Assembly: GCF_001613325.1 (NCBI RefSeq)
Contig: NZ_BDCD01000022.1
Span: 62,001 to 126,000, forward strand
Reading direction: 5' to 3'
Length of the DNA: 64,000 nucleotides
Source of the DNA: Nocardia yamanashiensis NBRC 100130
Lineage (GTDB): Bacteria > Actinomycetota > Actinomycetes > Mycobacteriales > Mycobacteriaceae
A model generated the notes under the pieces. It saw only the letters and a program-made list of their open reading frames with translations, had not been told where the DNA came from and did not search any database. Of this stretch, positions 52,284 through 61,047 are shown piece by piece (within the stretch, counting starts at the first letter, position 1; the number at the start of each line of letters is the position of its first letter). The translations under genes and the position numbers were made by a program.

Positions 52284-52320
52284 GGCCGTCGACCTTTTCA
52301 TCAGGGGGTCGGCGGCCTTT
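52284..52320 (+). terminator. Terminator of the heme oxygenase gene
   Basis: 11-bp stem with one mismatch (GGCCGTCGACC with GGTCGGCGGCC), then TTTCGC. Confidence 0.75.
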
Positions 52321-52412
52321 CGCATGGGCCGGGCAGGGGAAACACCGGAGCGGGTCGCGCGAAGCCGGGAATGGGCTTGCGCTCAGGGGCGGTGGCGAGT
52401 TGCCATGGAGGA

Positions 52413-53036
52413 GTGAGTCTTCCGCTGCTGCTCAGTTTCGTCGGCCTGTGCGTCCTGCTCGCTCTGACGCCGGGGCCGGATACCTTTCTGGTCCTGCGGT
52501 TTTCGATGGCCGGCCGACGTCAGGCGGTGGCGGCGGCGCTCGGATCGGCACTGGGCGGGATCGTCTGGGCGGTGGTGGTCGCAGCCGGGGTGGCGGCGCT
52601 GCTGGAGCAGTCCGCGACGGCCTATCGCACGCTCAAGGTGATCGGCGGAATCTACCTGGTGTACCTGGGCGTTCGGGCCCTGCTATCGCGGCGGCGCGGG
52701 CCGGACGAGGAGGGTGAGACGTCCGCGCCGGAAACGGATTCCCGGGTTCGCTCCGCGTTCGCTGCGGGATTGCTGTCGTGTGTGCTCAATCCGAAGGTCG
52801 GGTTGTTCTACCTGGCGGTGCTGCCGCAGTTCCTCACCCAGGTGACTTTCGCGAACACGCTCACCCTCGGCGCGATCGAATCCACCGTCGCCGCAATCGA
52901 AATGGTGCTGCTGGCCGTCGCTGCCTCGCGGGCGGTGGCGCTATTGCGGCGGCCTCGGGTGCGGCAGCGGCTGGAACAGGCGAGTGCGGCCGTGCTGGCG
53001 GCGCTGGGTATCGGGACGGCCGCGTCGGCGGCGTGA
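52413..53036 (+). CDS. LysE/RhtB-family amino-acid exporter
   Basis: This 207-aa membrane protein has six hydrophobic helices and the LysE marks LLALTPGPDTFLVL and GGIYLVYLGVRALL. A cytoplasmic loop (RRRGPDEEGETSAPETDSR) separates helices 3 and 4. The substrate is unknown, probably an amino acid. GTG 52413 is chosen because it directly precedes helix 1; GGAGG sits unusually close (1 nt), so the start is uncertain. Its stop lies 1 bp from the stop of the convergent flavin reductase gene. Confidence 0.85.
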   Translation: MSLPLLLSFVGLCVLLALTPGPDTFLVLRFSMAGRRQAVAAALGSALGGIVWAVVVAAGVAALLEQSATAYRTLKVIGGIYLVYLGVRALLSRRRGPDEEGETSAPETDSRVRSAFAAGLLSCVLNPKVGLFYLAVLPQFLTQVTFANTLTLGAIESTVAAIEMVLLAVAASRAVALLRRPRVRQRLEQASAAVLAALGIGTAASAA

Positions 53037-53037
53037 G

Positions 53038-53586
53038 TCAGTCGGCGATCTCGGCGCGGTGGTAGGCCCCGTTGTAGTAGACGAGGGGGCCCGCGGCGGG
53101 GGTGTCCTGGGTGTGGTCGTAGACGCGGGTCACCAGTCCGATGATGAGGTCGTGATCGCCGAGTTCGATGCGCTGGTAGACGGTGGCGCGGACCCAGATC
53201 GGCGTGCCGTGCAGGATCGGCTCGCCCGATTCCAGGGTGTTCCAGAGCGACCGGTCGGTGAAACGATCCTCGGCGGCGCGGCTGAAGCGCTGCGCCAGAT
53301 GCTTCTGGTGCTCGCCCAGGAAATGCACCACCACGGAGTCGCTGGCGCGCAGGGCGGCGATGCTCGACGAGGTGTGGGCGATATTGAAGGAGATCAGGGG
53401 TGGTTCGGCCGAGAGCGAGGCGAACGAGGTGGCGGTGAAACCGACCGGACCGTGCTCGGACTTCAGCGTCACGATGGTGACGCCCGCCGGATAGTGCCGC
53501 ATGGCCGCCCGATACTGCTGCGCGGTGATACCGCTCAGATCATCGGGCACCTGTAGCTCGGACCCGGGCGCCGGAGAATCGCTCAC
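53038..53586 (-). CDS. Flavin reductase domain protein
   Basis: This 182-aa FMN-binding split-barrel protein resembles HsaB and other flavin reductases that supply FMNH2 to a monooxygenase. Family marks are GVTIVTLKSEHGPVGFTATSF, SLSAEPPLISFNI and HGTPIWVRATVYQRIELGDHDL. No monooxygenase gene is adjacent. GTG 53586 has TAGGTT 6 bp upstream, a leaderless geometry. Confidence 0.86.
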   Translation of the reverse strand: MSDSPAPGSELQVPDDLSGITAQQYRAAMRHYPAGVTIVTLKSEHGPVGFTATSFASLSAEPPLISFNIAHTSSSIAALRASDSVVVHFLGEHQKHLAQRFSRAAEDRFTDRSLWNTLESGEPILHGTPIWVRATVYQRIELGDHDLIIGLVTRVYDHTQDTPAAGPLVYYNGAYHRAEIAD

Positions 53587-53592
53587 GCCTCG

Positions 53593-53598
53593 AACCTA
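53593..53598 (-). promoter_or_regulatory. -10 hexamer TAGGTT, leaderless start of the flavin reductase gene
   Basis: TAGGTT on the minus strand ends 6 bp before GTG 53586. Confidence 0.5.
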
Positions 53599-53642
53599 CG
53601 CGCAACCCCGGCCGCTTATTCCCCGGCTGTAAGAAATCTCGC

Positions 53643-54116
53643 TCAATCCACGTCGATGGCCAGGCCCGCCGTGATCCGCACCAGCTCTCCGAACGTGGTG
53701 CGGAACAGCGTGGTGGGATGACCGCCGGCCGCCCACAGCTCGGGGTGCCGGGCGAGCGCGTTGTCGATGAAGGTGGGCAGATTGGTGGGATGCCCGAGCG
53801 GGGCCACCCCGCCGATCGGCTGCCCGGTCACCTCGCGCACCATGGCGGCGGGCGCGCGAGTCAGGGTGCCCTCCAGGCGTTTTCCGGTGTTCTCCAGATG
53901 CACCTGGTGCGCGCCGGAGACCAGCAGCAGCACCGGATCCTCGTCCAGCAGGAACACCAGGGATTTGGTGATGGCTCCGACGTCCACGCCCAGCGCCTCC
54001 GCCGCCTCGGCCGCGGTGTGGGTGGGCGTGGGCTGAGTGACGATCACCCCGTGATGGCCGCGCTGGATCAAGGTGTCGGAAACCCTTGTCGCGACGGGTG
54101 GCAGGGACCTGCGCAT
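53643..54116 (-). CDS. YbaK/aminoacyl-tRNA deacylase family protein
   Basis: This 157-aa protein has the YbaK fold: GVIVTQPTPTHTAAEAAEALGV, IVKSLVF-like ITKSLVFLLD with the conserved Lys, and GVAPLGHPTNLPTFID. It may hydrolyse mischarged aminoacyl-tRNA in trans. ATG 54116 has TACCCT 7 bp upstream (leaderless). It is monocistronic, 57 bp from the flavin reductase gene start. Confidence 0.87.
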   Translation of the reverse strand: MRRSLPPVATRVSDTLIQRGHHGVIVTQPTPTHTAAEAAEALGVDVGAITKSLVFLLDEDPVLLLVSGAHQVHLENTGKRLEGTLTRAPAAMVREVTGQPIGGVAPLGHPTNLPTFIDNALARHPELWAAGGHPTTLFRTTFGELVRITAGLAIDVD

Positions 54117-54123
54117 GGCAACC

Positions 54124-54129
54124 AGGGTA
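54124..54129 (-). promoter_or_regulatory. -10 hexamer TACCCT, leaderless start of the YbaK-like gene
   Basis: TACCCT on the minus strand ends 7 bp before ATG 54116. Confidence 0.55.
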
Positions 54130-54156
54130 GAGCGATTGCGGTGAATGTGCGGGGGA

Positions 54157-54477
54157 TCAGTAATCGGGGTAGCCGTCCTCGGGGCCCAGCATTTGCACGA
54201 TGCGCGCCTGGGTGACCCGGATCAGCTCCGTTACGGAGTGGTCCGAGATCGCCTCGTGCACACAGGAATCGAAGGCTCGCTCCGCATCGGTGGGGGAGAG
54301 GGCGTGGAGTTCGGCCTCGGCGGCGGTCTGTAGTGCCGCGTAGCTCGGGTAGGGACGGCCGTCGGCCAGTTTCGCCGCCCAGGTGACATTGCAGCAGCAT
54401 TCGTAGAGGGCGTGGATGGCCTGCTGGCGGGAGAGATGGTTGAAGCGGTCGAGCCCGACCCCATGATGCATCAACAT
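54157..54477 (-). CDS. Short protein resembling the N-terminal half of OHCU decarboxylase
   Basis: This 106-aa protein reads GLDRFNHLSRQQAIHALYECCCNVTWAAKLADGRPY, the N-terminal pattern of 2-oxo-4-hydroxy-4-carboxy-5-ureidoimidazoline decarboxylase (urate pathway). A helix similar to AALQTAAEAELHALS follows. The family is usually about 165 aa and continues with a HPRIG motif and an active-site Glu; neither is present. It may be a truncated or repurposed relative. ATG 54477 has GAGG 5 nt upstream. No other urate genes are nearby. Confidence 0.6.
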   Translation of the reverse strand: MLMHHGVGLDRFNHLSRQQAIHALYECCCNVTWAAKLADGRPYPSYAALQTAAEAELHALSPTDAERAFDSCVHEAISDHSVTELIRVTQARIVQMLGPEDGYPDY

Positions 54478-54668
54478 CGAGACCTCACACACTGGGGATA
54501 TAGCAAGTGCGGACCAGATAATCGTGCGTCCGCAACCATGCGTAAAACAGTGCGTCCCAGCAGAATTAGCACAGCTTTAACACCACCCAGCAAACCTCTC
54601 GGTCTCTAGCCGCCCGGCCCGTGTGAGCCGGGCGGCGCGGGTGGATGGGAGGGCTCCGGCAGGCCCGA

Positions 54669-54674
54669 TACGCT
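54669..54674 (+). promoter_or_regulatory. -10 hexamer TACGCT, leaderless start of the crotonase gene
   Basis: TACGCT ends 6 bp before ATG 54681. Confidence 0.55.
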
Positions 54675-54680
54675 GGACCG

Positions 54681-55502
54681 ATGACCGATTGGAAGGCTTT
54701 CGAGGTAGAAAGCAAGGACCACGTCGCCCAGGTGACCCTGACCGGCCCCGGCAAAGGCAATGCCATGGGCCCGGACTTCTGGCGCGAGCTGCCGCTCATC
54801 TTCCGCGAACTCGATGCCGACCCGGAGGTCCGGGCCATCGTGCTGACCGGTTCGGGCAAGCATTTCTCGTACGGGCTGGACCTGCCGGCGATGAGCCCGC
54901 TGTTCGGGCCGCTGCTGGCGGACAAGGCGCTCGCCGGACCGCGCACCGGCTTCCTCAAGCACGTGCGCGAGATGCAGGACTCGGTGACGGCGGTCGCGGA
55001 CTGCCGCAAGCCGGTCATCGCGGCCATTTCCGGCTGGTGCATCGGCGGCGGGCTGGATCTGATCGCGGCCGTGGACGTGCGGCTGGCCAGTGCGGACGCC
55101 AAGTTCAGCCTGCGCGAGGCCAAGGTGGCCATCGTGGCGGATATCGGGTCGCTGCACCGGCTGCCGGGGATCATCGGCGAAGGGCATGTGCGTGAGCTCG
55201 CGCTCACCGGCAAGGACATCGACGCGGTGCGGGCCGAGAAGATCGGCCTGGTCAACGAGGTGTTCGAGGATCAGGAAGCGGTGCTGAACGCGGCACACGA
55301 GATGGCGCGCGAGATCGCCGCCAACCCGCCGCTGGTGGTGCAGGGCATCAAGGACGTGCTGGATCAGCCGAACCGCGGCAAGGTCGCTGACGGCCTGCGC
55401 TACGTATCGGCCTGGAACGCCGCGTTCCTGCCGTCGGAGGATCTCACCGAGGCCATTACCGCGGTCTTCGAGAAGCGCCCGCCGCGCTTCCAGGGGAAGT
55501 AA
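54681..55502 (+). CDS. Enoyl-CoA hydratase/isomerase family protein (crotonase fold)
   Basis: This 273-aa crotonase has the oxyanion hole stretches GSGKHFSYGLDLPAM and ISGWCIGGGLDL. The catalytic region ADAKFSLREAKVAIVADIGSLHRLPGIIG carries Glu (REAK) and Asp (VADIGS), which is typical for delta3,5-delta2,4-dienoyl-CoA isomerases. That activity is therefore the best guess. It stands alone and appears leaderless; it diverges from the OHCU-like gene across 203 bp. Confidence 0.88.
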   Translation: MTDWKAFEVESKDHVAQVTLTGPGKGNAMGPDFWRELPLIFRELDADPEVRAIVLTGSGKHFSYGLDLPAMSPLFGPLLADKALAGPRTGFLKHVREMQDSVTAVADCRKPVIAAISGWCIGGGLDLIAAVDVRLASADAKFSLREAKVAIVADIGSLHRLPGIIGEGHVRELALTGKDIDAVRAEKIGLVNEVFEDQEAVLNAAHEMAREIAANPPLVVQGIKDVLDQPNRGKVADGLRYVSAWNAAFLPSEDLTEAITAVFEKRPPRFQGK

Positions 55503-55604
55503 CAACTCTCCGGGGGTTCGTCCCCGGGCCTCCGGGGATGTGCGAAAAGGACTGTGCACCTCCGGTTCCCCGGCCTATCGTTGGTCGGGGGCTGGAGGTT
55601 GTTC

Positions 55605-57173
55605 ATGGCTACATCCGAAGTGCGCGAGTCGACCGGCGAAGGCGACTTCACCCACCGGCAGATTCTGGTGATTCTCAGCGGGCTGCTGCTCGGCATCCTG
55701 CTGGCGGCGCTCGATCAGACCATCGTCTCCACGGCGATCCGCACCATCGCCGACGATCTCGACGGCTACGCGCTGCAGGCCTGGGCCACCACCGCCTATC
55801 TGATCACCGCCACGCTGGCCACGCCGCTGTACGGCAAACTCTCGGATATGTACGGGCGCAAGCCTTTCTATCTCGCCGCCATTTCCATCTTCCTGGCCGG
55901 TTCGCTGCTCTGCACTTTCGCGCAGAACATGTACGAACTGGCCATTTTCCGGGCGATTCAGGGTTTGGGCGCGGGCGGATTGATGTCGCTGGCGCTCACC
56001 ATCGTCGGCGATATCGTGAGCCCGCGCGAAAGATCCCGGTACCAAGGCTATTTCCTGGCTGTATTCGGCACCTCGAGCGTGATCGGCCCGGTGCTGGGCG
56101 GGTTGTTCGCCGGGCAGGAGAGCATTCTCGGTATCGCGGGCTGGCGCTGGGTCTTCCTGGTCAATGTGCCGATCGGATTGTTCACCCTCGCGGTGGTGAC
56201 GCGGGTATTGCAGCTGCCGGTGCGCGAGAAATCCCGTGACCGCGTGGATTATTGGGGTGCGCTGGTGCTCGTCATCGGACTCACCCCACTGCTGATAGTC
56301 GCGGAACAGGGCCGCGAATGGGGTTGGGGCAGTGGGAGATCGATTCTCTGTTACGTCATAGGCGGGCTCGGCGTGCTCGGATTCGTGGCGGTGGAAGCCG
56401 GTATGGGCGACGCCGCGCTGATTCCGCTGCGCATCTTCGCGAATCGCACCTTCGCGCTCGGCGTGATCATCTCGTTCGTGGTGGGCGCGGGCATGTTCGG
56501 CGGAATCCTGCTGCTACCACAGTATTTGCAGGTGGTGCGCGGTGCGAGCCCGATGCTCGGCGGTTTGCAGATGCTGCCCATGGTGCTCGGCATGATGCTC
56601 GGATCGGTGCTGTCCGGGCAATTGATCTCGCGGACCGGGCGCTACCGTCCGTACACCATCCTGGGCGCGGCCATGATCACGCTCGGCCTGTTCCTGCTGC
56701 ATTACCTGCGCACCGATACGCCGTTCTGGCAGGTGGTGCTGTACATGCTGTGCGTCGGATTCGGGCTGGGGAATCTCATGCAGCCGCTCATCGTGGCTTT
56801 GCAGAATGCGTTGCCGCCCAAGGATATGGGTGTCTCCACCGCCGCGGCGACTTTCTTCCGGCAGATCGGCGGCACGCTCGGCGCCGCGGTGTTCCTGTCC
56901 ATTCTCTTCACCCGGCTGGTGCCCAATATTCAGTCGAAACTCGTTGTGACCGTGCCGAATTCGAGCGCGCCCACCGAAAAGGTGCTGAGCGACAGTTCCA
57001 TCATCAAGCATTTGCCGCCGCAGATCGCTCGGGCCTTCCAGGACGGTTTCGCGGAATCGCTGTCGACGGTGTTTCTCACCACCTCCGCGGTCACCCTGGT
57101 GGCGCTGGTCCTGGTCCTGTTCTGGAAGGAAGTCCCCTTGCGCACCACCGCCGGTCTCGGTTCGGGCGAATGA
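55605..57173 (+). CDS. MFS drug exporter, DHA2 (14-helix) family
   Basis: This 522-aa transporter has the 14-helix DHA2/EmrB layout. Motif A is GKLSDMYGRKP, motif C is GPVLGGLFAG, and motif D1 is LDQTIVSTAIRTIADDL. It would export cationic or amphiphilic compounds driven by protons. ATG 55605 has GGAGG 6 nt upstream, better than ATG/GTG starts to 55554. No regulator gene is adjacent. Confidence 0.92.
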   Translation: MATSEVRESTGEGDFTHRQILVILSGLLLGILLAALDQTIVSTAIRTIADDLDGYALQAWATTAYLITATLATPLYGKLSDMYGRKPFYLAAISIFLAGSLLCTFAQNMYELAIFRAIQGLGAGGLMSLALTIVGDIVSPRERSRYQGYFLAVFGTSSVIGPVLGGLFAGQESILGIAGWRWVFLVNVPIGLFTLAVVTRVLQLPVREKSRDRVDYWGALVLVIGLTPLLIVAEQGREWGWGSGRSILCYVIGGLGVLGFVAVEAGMGDAALIPLRIFANRTFALGVIISFVVGAGMFGGILLLPQYLQVVRGASPMLGGLQMLPMVLGMMLGSVLSGQLISRTGRYRPYTILGAAMITLGLFLLHYLRTDTPFWQVVLYMLCVGFGLGNLMQPLIVALQNALPPKDMGVSTAAATFFRQIGGTLGAAVFLSILFTRLVPNIQSKLVVTVPNSSAPTEKVLSDSSIIKHLPPQIARAFQDGFAESLSTVFLTTSAVTLVALVLVLFWKEVPLRTTAGLGSGE

Positions 57174-57317
57174 CCGCGCGCGGGTGAATTCACCGGCAGG
57201 GTGGGCGGATGCACACCCTCGGGTGGGCTGTCCGGCGAGTTCCGCTCTCCTACCGTCGAACTCGTCGATCGAGCGGCGTCGGGCGGGCCCGCTCCCAGCC
57301 GAGGAGAACGAGACACC

Positions 57318-57536
57318 ATGCGTATCAAGACCATTGCGGCGGCCGGACTGCTCGCCGTCGGCGTAGTCGCGGGCGGGACCGCGATCGCCCACGCCGACGT
57401 GTACGAGGGCACCTACTACAGCCGCGGCGGGTGCGAGGCCGCCGGTCAGAACTATGTGGACAGCCCGGCCACCGCCTACACCCGCTGGACCTGCCAGCGC
57501 GACGACCAGGGCAACTGGGACCTCTGGCTCGGCTGA
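57318..57536 (+). CDS. Small secreted protein
   Basis: This 72-aa protein begins with a Sec signal peptide (MRIKTIAAAGLLAVGVVAGG, cleavage after AHA). The mature part of about 45 residues has two cysteines and aromatic residues (YEGTYYSRGGCEAAGQNY, YTRWTC). It is likely disulfide-bonded and extracellular. Similar tiny secreted proteins are common in Nocardia and mycobacteria; no function is known to me. ATG 57318 follows GAGGAG. Confidence 0.8.
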   Translation: MRIKTIAAAGLLAVGVVAGGTAIAHADVYEGTYYSRGGCEAAGQNYVDSPATAYTRWTCQRDDQGNWDLWLG

Positions 57537-57543
57537 GACAGCG

Positions 57544-57583
57544 GAAAGGGGCGTGGGTTCGCGAACGAACCCACGCCCCTTTC
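57544..57583. terminator. Bidirectional terminator between the small secreted protein and ppa
   Basis: Perfect 18-bp stem (57544-57561 with 57566-57583) and CGAA loop between convergent genes. Read rightward it has CTTTC at the base. Confidence 0.92.
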
Positions 57584-57603
57584 GACGCGACTCACGGCCC
57601 TTG

Positions 57604-58095
57604 TCAGTGGCCGCCCTGCTCCTTCAGCCGGGCGTAGGCCTCGGTCACCAGGGTCTCCGCCTTGGCGCGGTTCTCCCAGCCCTCGACCTTGACCCACTTG
57701 CCGGGCTCCAGGTCCTTGTAGCGCTCGAAGAAGTGCGCGATCTCCTTGCGCTGGAACTCCGGAATGTCCTCGACATCCTGGATGTGATCCCAGCGCTTGT
57801 CCTTGTTCGGGACCGCGACCAGCTTCTCGTCGGTGCCGGCCTCATCGCTCATGATGAGCACGCCGACCGGACGGGCCTCGACCAGCACACCCGGGAACAC
57901 GGGCTCGGGCAGCAGCACCATGCAGTCCAGCGGATCGCCGTCGCCGCCCAGGGTGTTCTCGATGTAGCCGTAGTCGGCCGGGTACATCATCGGCGTGTAC
58001 AGGTAGCGGTCCAGCCGCACGCGTCCGGTTTCGTGATCGACCTCGTACTTGTTGCGCTGACCCCGGGGGATCTCGATGGTGACGTCGAACTCCAC
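57604..58095 (-). CDS. ppa: Inorganic pyrophosphatase
   Basis: This 163-aa family I pyrophosphatase hydrolyses PPi and pulls biosynthetic reactions forward. The metal-binding core is DGDPLDCMVL with DEAGTDEKLVAVP and the N-terminal IEIPRGQRNKYEVD. GTG 58095 has GAAGGAG 5 nt upstream. Divergence from a dacB-type gene is as in Rv3628-Rv3627c. Confidence 0.96.
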   Translation of the reverse strand: MEFDVTIEIPRGQRNKYEVDHETGRVRLDRYLYTPMMYPADYGYIENTLGGDGDPLDCMVLLPEPVFPGVLVEARPVGVLIMSDEAGTDEKLVAVPNKDKRWDHIQDVEDIPEFQRKEIAHFFERYKDLEPGKWVKVEGWENRAKAETLVTEAYARLKEQGGH

Positions 58096-58250
58096 GTCAT
58101 CTCCTTCTTCATGGGCGGTATGGCTGCCGACTCGCCAGCTCGTTCGGGGGAACGACTGCGCAACGAGGATAGTGTGGAGCGCGGGCGTGTGGGTTCGGCA
58201 GGGACGCCCGGGGCATTCCCCACCACAGGTATCAGGGAGACAGCGGGCAG

Positions 58251-59705
58251 GTGTCGGTCAAGAACAAGCAGAACATCGGTGGTCTGGAGGCCAAGCGCCG
58301 CAAGCGAACCTGGATCGTGGTGACATCCGCCCTGGTCGTCGTGGTGGTGGCGATCGCGGCGGTGGTGCTGACGGTGAAACCGTGGACGGAGGAGTTCCGG
58401 CACGGGGGTTTGACGATCGCCGCGCCGCCCTCCCCGGTGAAAGCCCTGCCGCAGGTCGCGCCCGCGCCGGTGACCGCGCCCAGTGCGAGCGGGCTGGCGG
58501 CCGCGCTCGCGCCCGTGGTGGGCAATCCGGACCTGGGGATCTTCGCCGCTTCGGTGTCCGACGGTGACAGCGGGCAGGTGCTCTGGACGCAGGACGCGGA
58601 CAAGCCGATGATCCCGTCCTCTACCGCCAAGATCATTACGGTGGCGGCGGCGCTGCTGGCGCTGCCGGGTGACCATCGCCTCACCACCACCGTGGTGTCC
58701 GGTGCGACGCCGGGCGAGATCGTGCTGGTGGGCGGCGGCGACCCGACCATCACCGCGCAGCCGGACGGCAAGGGCTACTACCCCGGCTCGGCCAAGCTGT
58801 CGGATCTGGTGGCGCAGGTGAAAGCCGCTGGGCAGCGGGTGGATTCGATCGTGGTCGACAATTCCGCCTATACCGGGCCGACCATGGCGCCGGGCTGGGA
58901 GGCGCCCGATATCGCGGGCGGGTCCATCGCGCCGATGGAATCGGTCATGATCGACGGCGGGCGGCTGGATCCGCTGGTCGAGTACTCGCCGCGCACCGAC
59001 GCGCCCGCTCTGGACGCCGGGCGCAAGCTGGCCGTCGAGCTGGGCGTGGATCCGGCCCGGGTGAAACTGGGCACGCAACCCGCCGGGGCCAAGCAGCTCG
59101 CATCGGTGGAATCCGCGCCGCTGCGGGACCGGCTGCGCGATCTGATGATTCACTCCGACAATGTGCTGGCCGAGGCGGTGGGCCGGGAATTGGCCGTCGC
59201 CACCGGGCAGGAACCGTCCTTCACCGGCGCGGTCACCGCCATGAGCACGGTGCTGCGTGCCGCCGGCTTCGATCTGACCGGCATGACCATGCTCGACAAC
59301 AGCGGGCTGTCCACCGACGATCGCATTCCGGCGCGCCTGCTCAACCGGGTGCTGACCGTGGCCGCGCTGCCCGACACCGCTGGCGGCCAAGGCAATTCGA
59401 GCGGCGTCACCACCTCCGCCGGCTCCGCCGACGATCCGCTCGCCGCCATGCTCGACTATCTGCCCGTCGCGGGCGGCACCGGCTCGCTGGCCAGCCGTTA
59501 TGTACTGCGCGACCGGGCCGGCGCGGGCTGGGTGCGGGCCAAGACCGGAACTCTTTCCGTGGCAAGCACGTTGGTCGGGTATGTGCTGGATCGCGATGGG
59601 CGGGTACTCACCTTCGCGTTGATGTCCAACGAACGGCCGCCCGAGGCGAGCCGTCCGGCACTGGACGCCGTCGCCACCGCACTGCGCAATTGTGGCTGCT
59701 CCTGA
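58251..59705 (+). CDS. dacB: D-Ala-D-Ala carboxypeptidase/endopeptidase, PBP4 (DacB) family (Rv3627c-like)
   Basis: This 484-aa class C low-molecular-weight penicillin-binding protein trims peptidoglycan peptides outside the membrane. One N-terminal membrane helix (WIVVTSALVVVVVAIAAVVL) anchors it. The catalytic motifs are SxxK at Ser124-Lys127 (PSSTAK), SDN near residue 301 and KTG near residue 430 (AKTGTLSV). GTG 58251 has AGGGAG about 10 nt upstream. It leads a rightward cluster: zincin, tilS, hpt. Confidence 0.93.
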   Translation: MSVKNKQNIGGLEAKRRKRTWIVVTSALVVVVVAIAAVVLTVKPWTEEFRHGGLTIAAPPSPVKALPQVAPAPVTAPSASGLAAALAPVVGNPDLGIFAASVSDGDSGQVLWTQDADKPMIPSSTAKIITVAAALLALPGDHRLTTTVVSGATPGEIVLVGGGDPTITAQPDGKGYYPGSAKLSDLVAQVKAAGQRVDSIVVDNSAYTGPTMAPGWEAPDIAGGSIAPMESVMIDGGRLDPLVEYSPRTDAPALDAGRKLAVELGVDPARVKLGTQPAGAKQLASVESAPLRDRLRDLMIHSDNVLAEAVGRELAVATGQEPSFTGAVTAMSTVLRAAGFDLTGMTMLDNSGLSTDDRIPARLLNRVLTVAALPDTAGGQGNSSGVTTSAGSADDPLAAMLDYLPVAGGTGSLASRYVLRDRAGAGWVRAKTGTLSVASTLVGYVLDRDGRVLTFALMSNERPPEASRPALDAVATALRNCGCS

Positions 59706-59712
59706 CGGGTGG

Positions 59713-61008
59713 ATGAACATGACCGGACCCGAACCGAATTCGGCCCCCGCCGAGCAGCCGGGACCCGGTGAACCGCCCCGTGGCGGGCACGATGGAGGGA
59801 GTGGGCGACCGAGAGCGGACGGCGTCGGTGATGCGCCGGATTCGCGAGGATCGGGCGGGCTGCCGGGCGATATCGCGCCCGGGACCGCCGAGAACGCGCG
59901 CGGGAGCCAGGACTCCGGTGCGAGGGAGCAGGTTCTGGTGACGCAAACCGATGACGTCCGCAAGGTGCGGACCGCCCTGACCGGGTCGGTCGACTGGGCG
60001 CTGGCCGCGCGGACCGGGTCCGCCCTGGTGCCCGCCGGGCCGCGCACCACCCGATTCGCCGCGGAACAGGCGGTGACCGAGCTGGCCGCCGCCTCGGTGC
60101 GGGCCGAGGGCCCGGTGCGCGAGGTCAGCCGGCTGGTCGACGACGCGCCGGTGCCCGCCGCGCTCATCGTGGACCGGCCGGGCTGGATCCGGGCCGCGGC
60201 CGATTCCATGTCCGAGCTCACCGGCTCCGGTATCGAGGACGGCGCGGCCAAGGGCATGCTGGCCGGGAAACCGGCGGGCGTGCAGGCCGGTGCCATGCTG
60301 GCGTTCCTGTCCACCGCCATCCTCGGCCAGTACGACCCGTTCACCGGCGCGGACGGCACGCTGCTGCTGGTCGCGCCGAACATCATGTCCGTGGAGCGCG
60401 CACTGGGCGTGCCGCCCAGCGACTTCCGGCTGTGGGTGTGCCTGCACGAGGTCACCCATCGCGTGCAGTTCTCCTCCGCGCCCTGGCTGGCCGGGTACAT
60501 GCAGCGGAACGTGGAGATCCTCGGCGAAGCCGGTGAGGAGCCGCTCGCCGATATGCTCGCCCGCCTGGCCGAAGCCGTGCGCGACCGACGCCGTGGCGCC
60601 GAGGATCCGGCCGCGAGCGGCGTGGTCGGCCTGCTGCGCGCCACCCAGGCCGAACCGCAGCGTGACGCCCTGGACCGCCTGCTCATGCTCGGCACCCTGT
60701 TGGAAGGCCACGCCGATCACGTCATGGACGCCGTGGGCCCGGCCGTGGTCCCCTCGGTCGCCCGCATCCGCGCCGCCTTCGACCAACGCCGCAAACGGCC
60801 TGCCAACCCCCTGCAACGACTACTCCGCGCGCTGCTCGGCATGGATGCCAAAGTGGCGCAATACGTTCGCGGCAAGGCCTTCGTCGACGAAGTAGTGGAT
60901 ACCGTCGGCATGGAACGCTTCAACACCATCTGGACCGACGCCGAAACCCTGCCGCGCCCCGACGAGATCGGCGAACCGCAACTGTGGGTGAGGCGCGTTC
61001 TCGGCTGA
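59713..61008 (+). CDS. Zinc-dependent metalloprotease-like protein, DUF2342 (Rv3626c-like)
   Basis: This 431-aa protein of the zincin-like DUF2342 family has the metal site HEVTHRVQF near residue 250. The variable, Gly/Pro-rich N-terminus (residues 1-70) is not part of the fold. It was once annotated as a coenzyme F420 biosynthesis-associated protein; no peptidase substrate is known. ATG 59713 lies 7 bp after the dacB stop. Confidence 0.88.
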   Translation: MNMTGPEPNSAPAEQPGPGEPPRGGHDGGSGRPRADGVGDAPDSRGSGGLPGDIAPGTAENARGSQDSGAREQVLVTQTDDVRKVRTALTGSVDWALAARTGSALVPAGPRTTRFAAEQAVTELAAASVRAEGPVREVSRLVDDAPVPAALIVDRPGWIRAAADSMSELTGSGIEDGAAKGMLAGKPAGVQAGAMLAFLSTAILGQYDPFTGADGTLLLVAPNIMSVERALGVPPSDFRLWVCLHEVTHRVQFSSAPWLAGYMQRNVEILGEAGEEPLADMLARLAEAVRDRRRGAEDPAASGVVGLLRATQAEPQRDALDRLLMLGTLLEGHADHVMDAVGPAVVPSVARIRAAFDQRRKRPANPLQRLLRALLGMDAKVAQYVRGKAFVDEVVDTVGMERFNTIWTDAETLPRPDEIGEPQLWVRRVLG

Positions 61009-61047
61009 CCCTGGGTGTGGCGCCGGCTCGGAGGTGAGATCCCGGCC

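Noticed and set aside
58140..58156. LexA (SOS) box before dacB, palindrome TCGTTC-N-GAACGA type
   Set aside because: The half sites differ from the actinobacterial SOS box TCGAAC-N4-GTTCGA and the gene is not a damage-response gene.
57987..60695. 900-codon minus-strand frame across ppa, dacB and the zincin gene
   Set aside because: It is an Arg/Gly/His-rich shadow of three conserved genes, with no domain and no ribosome-binding site.
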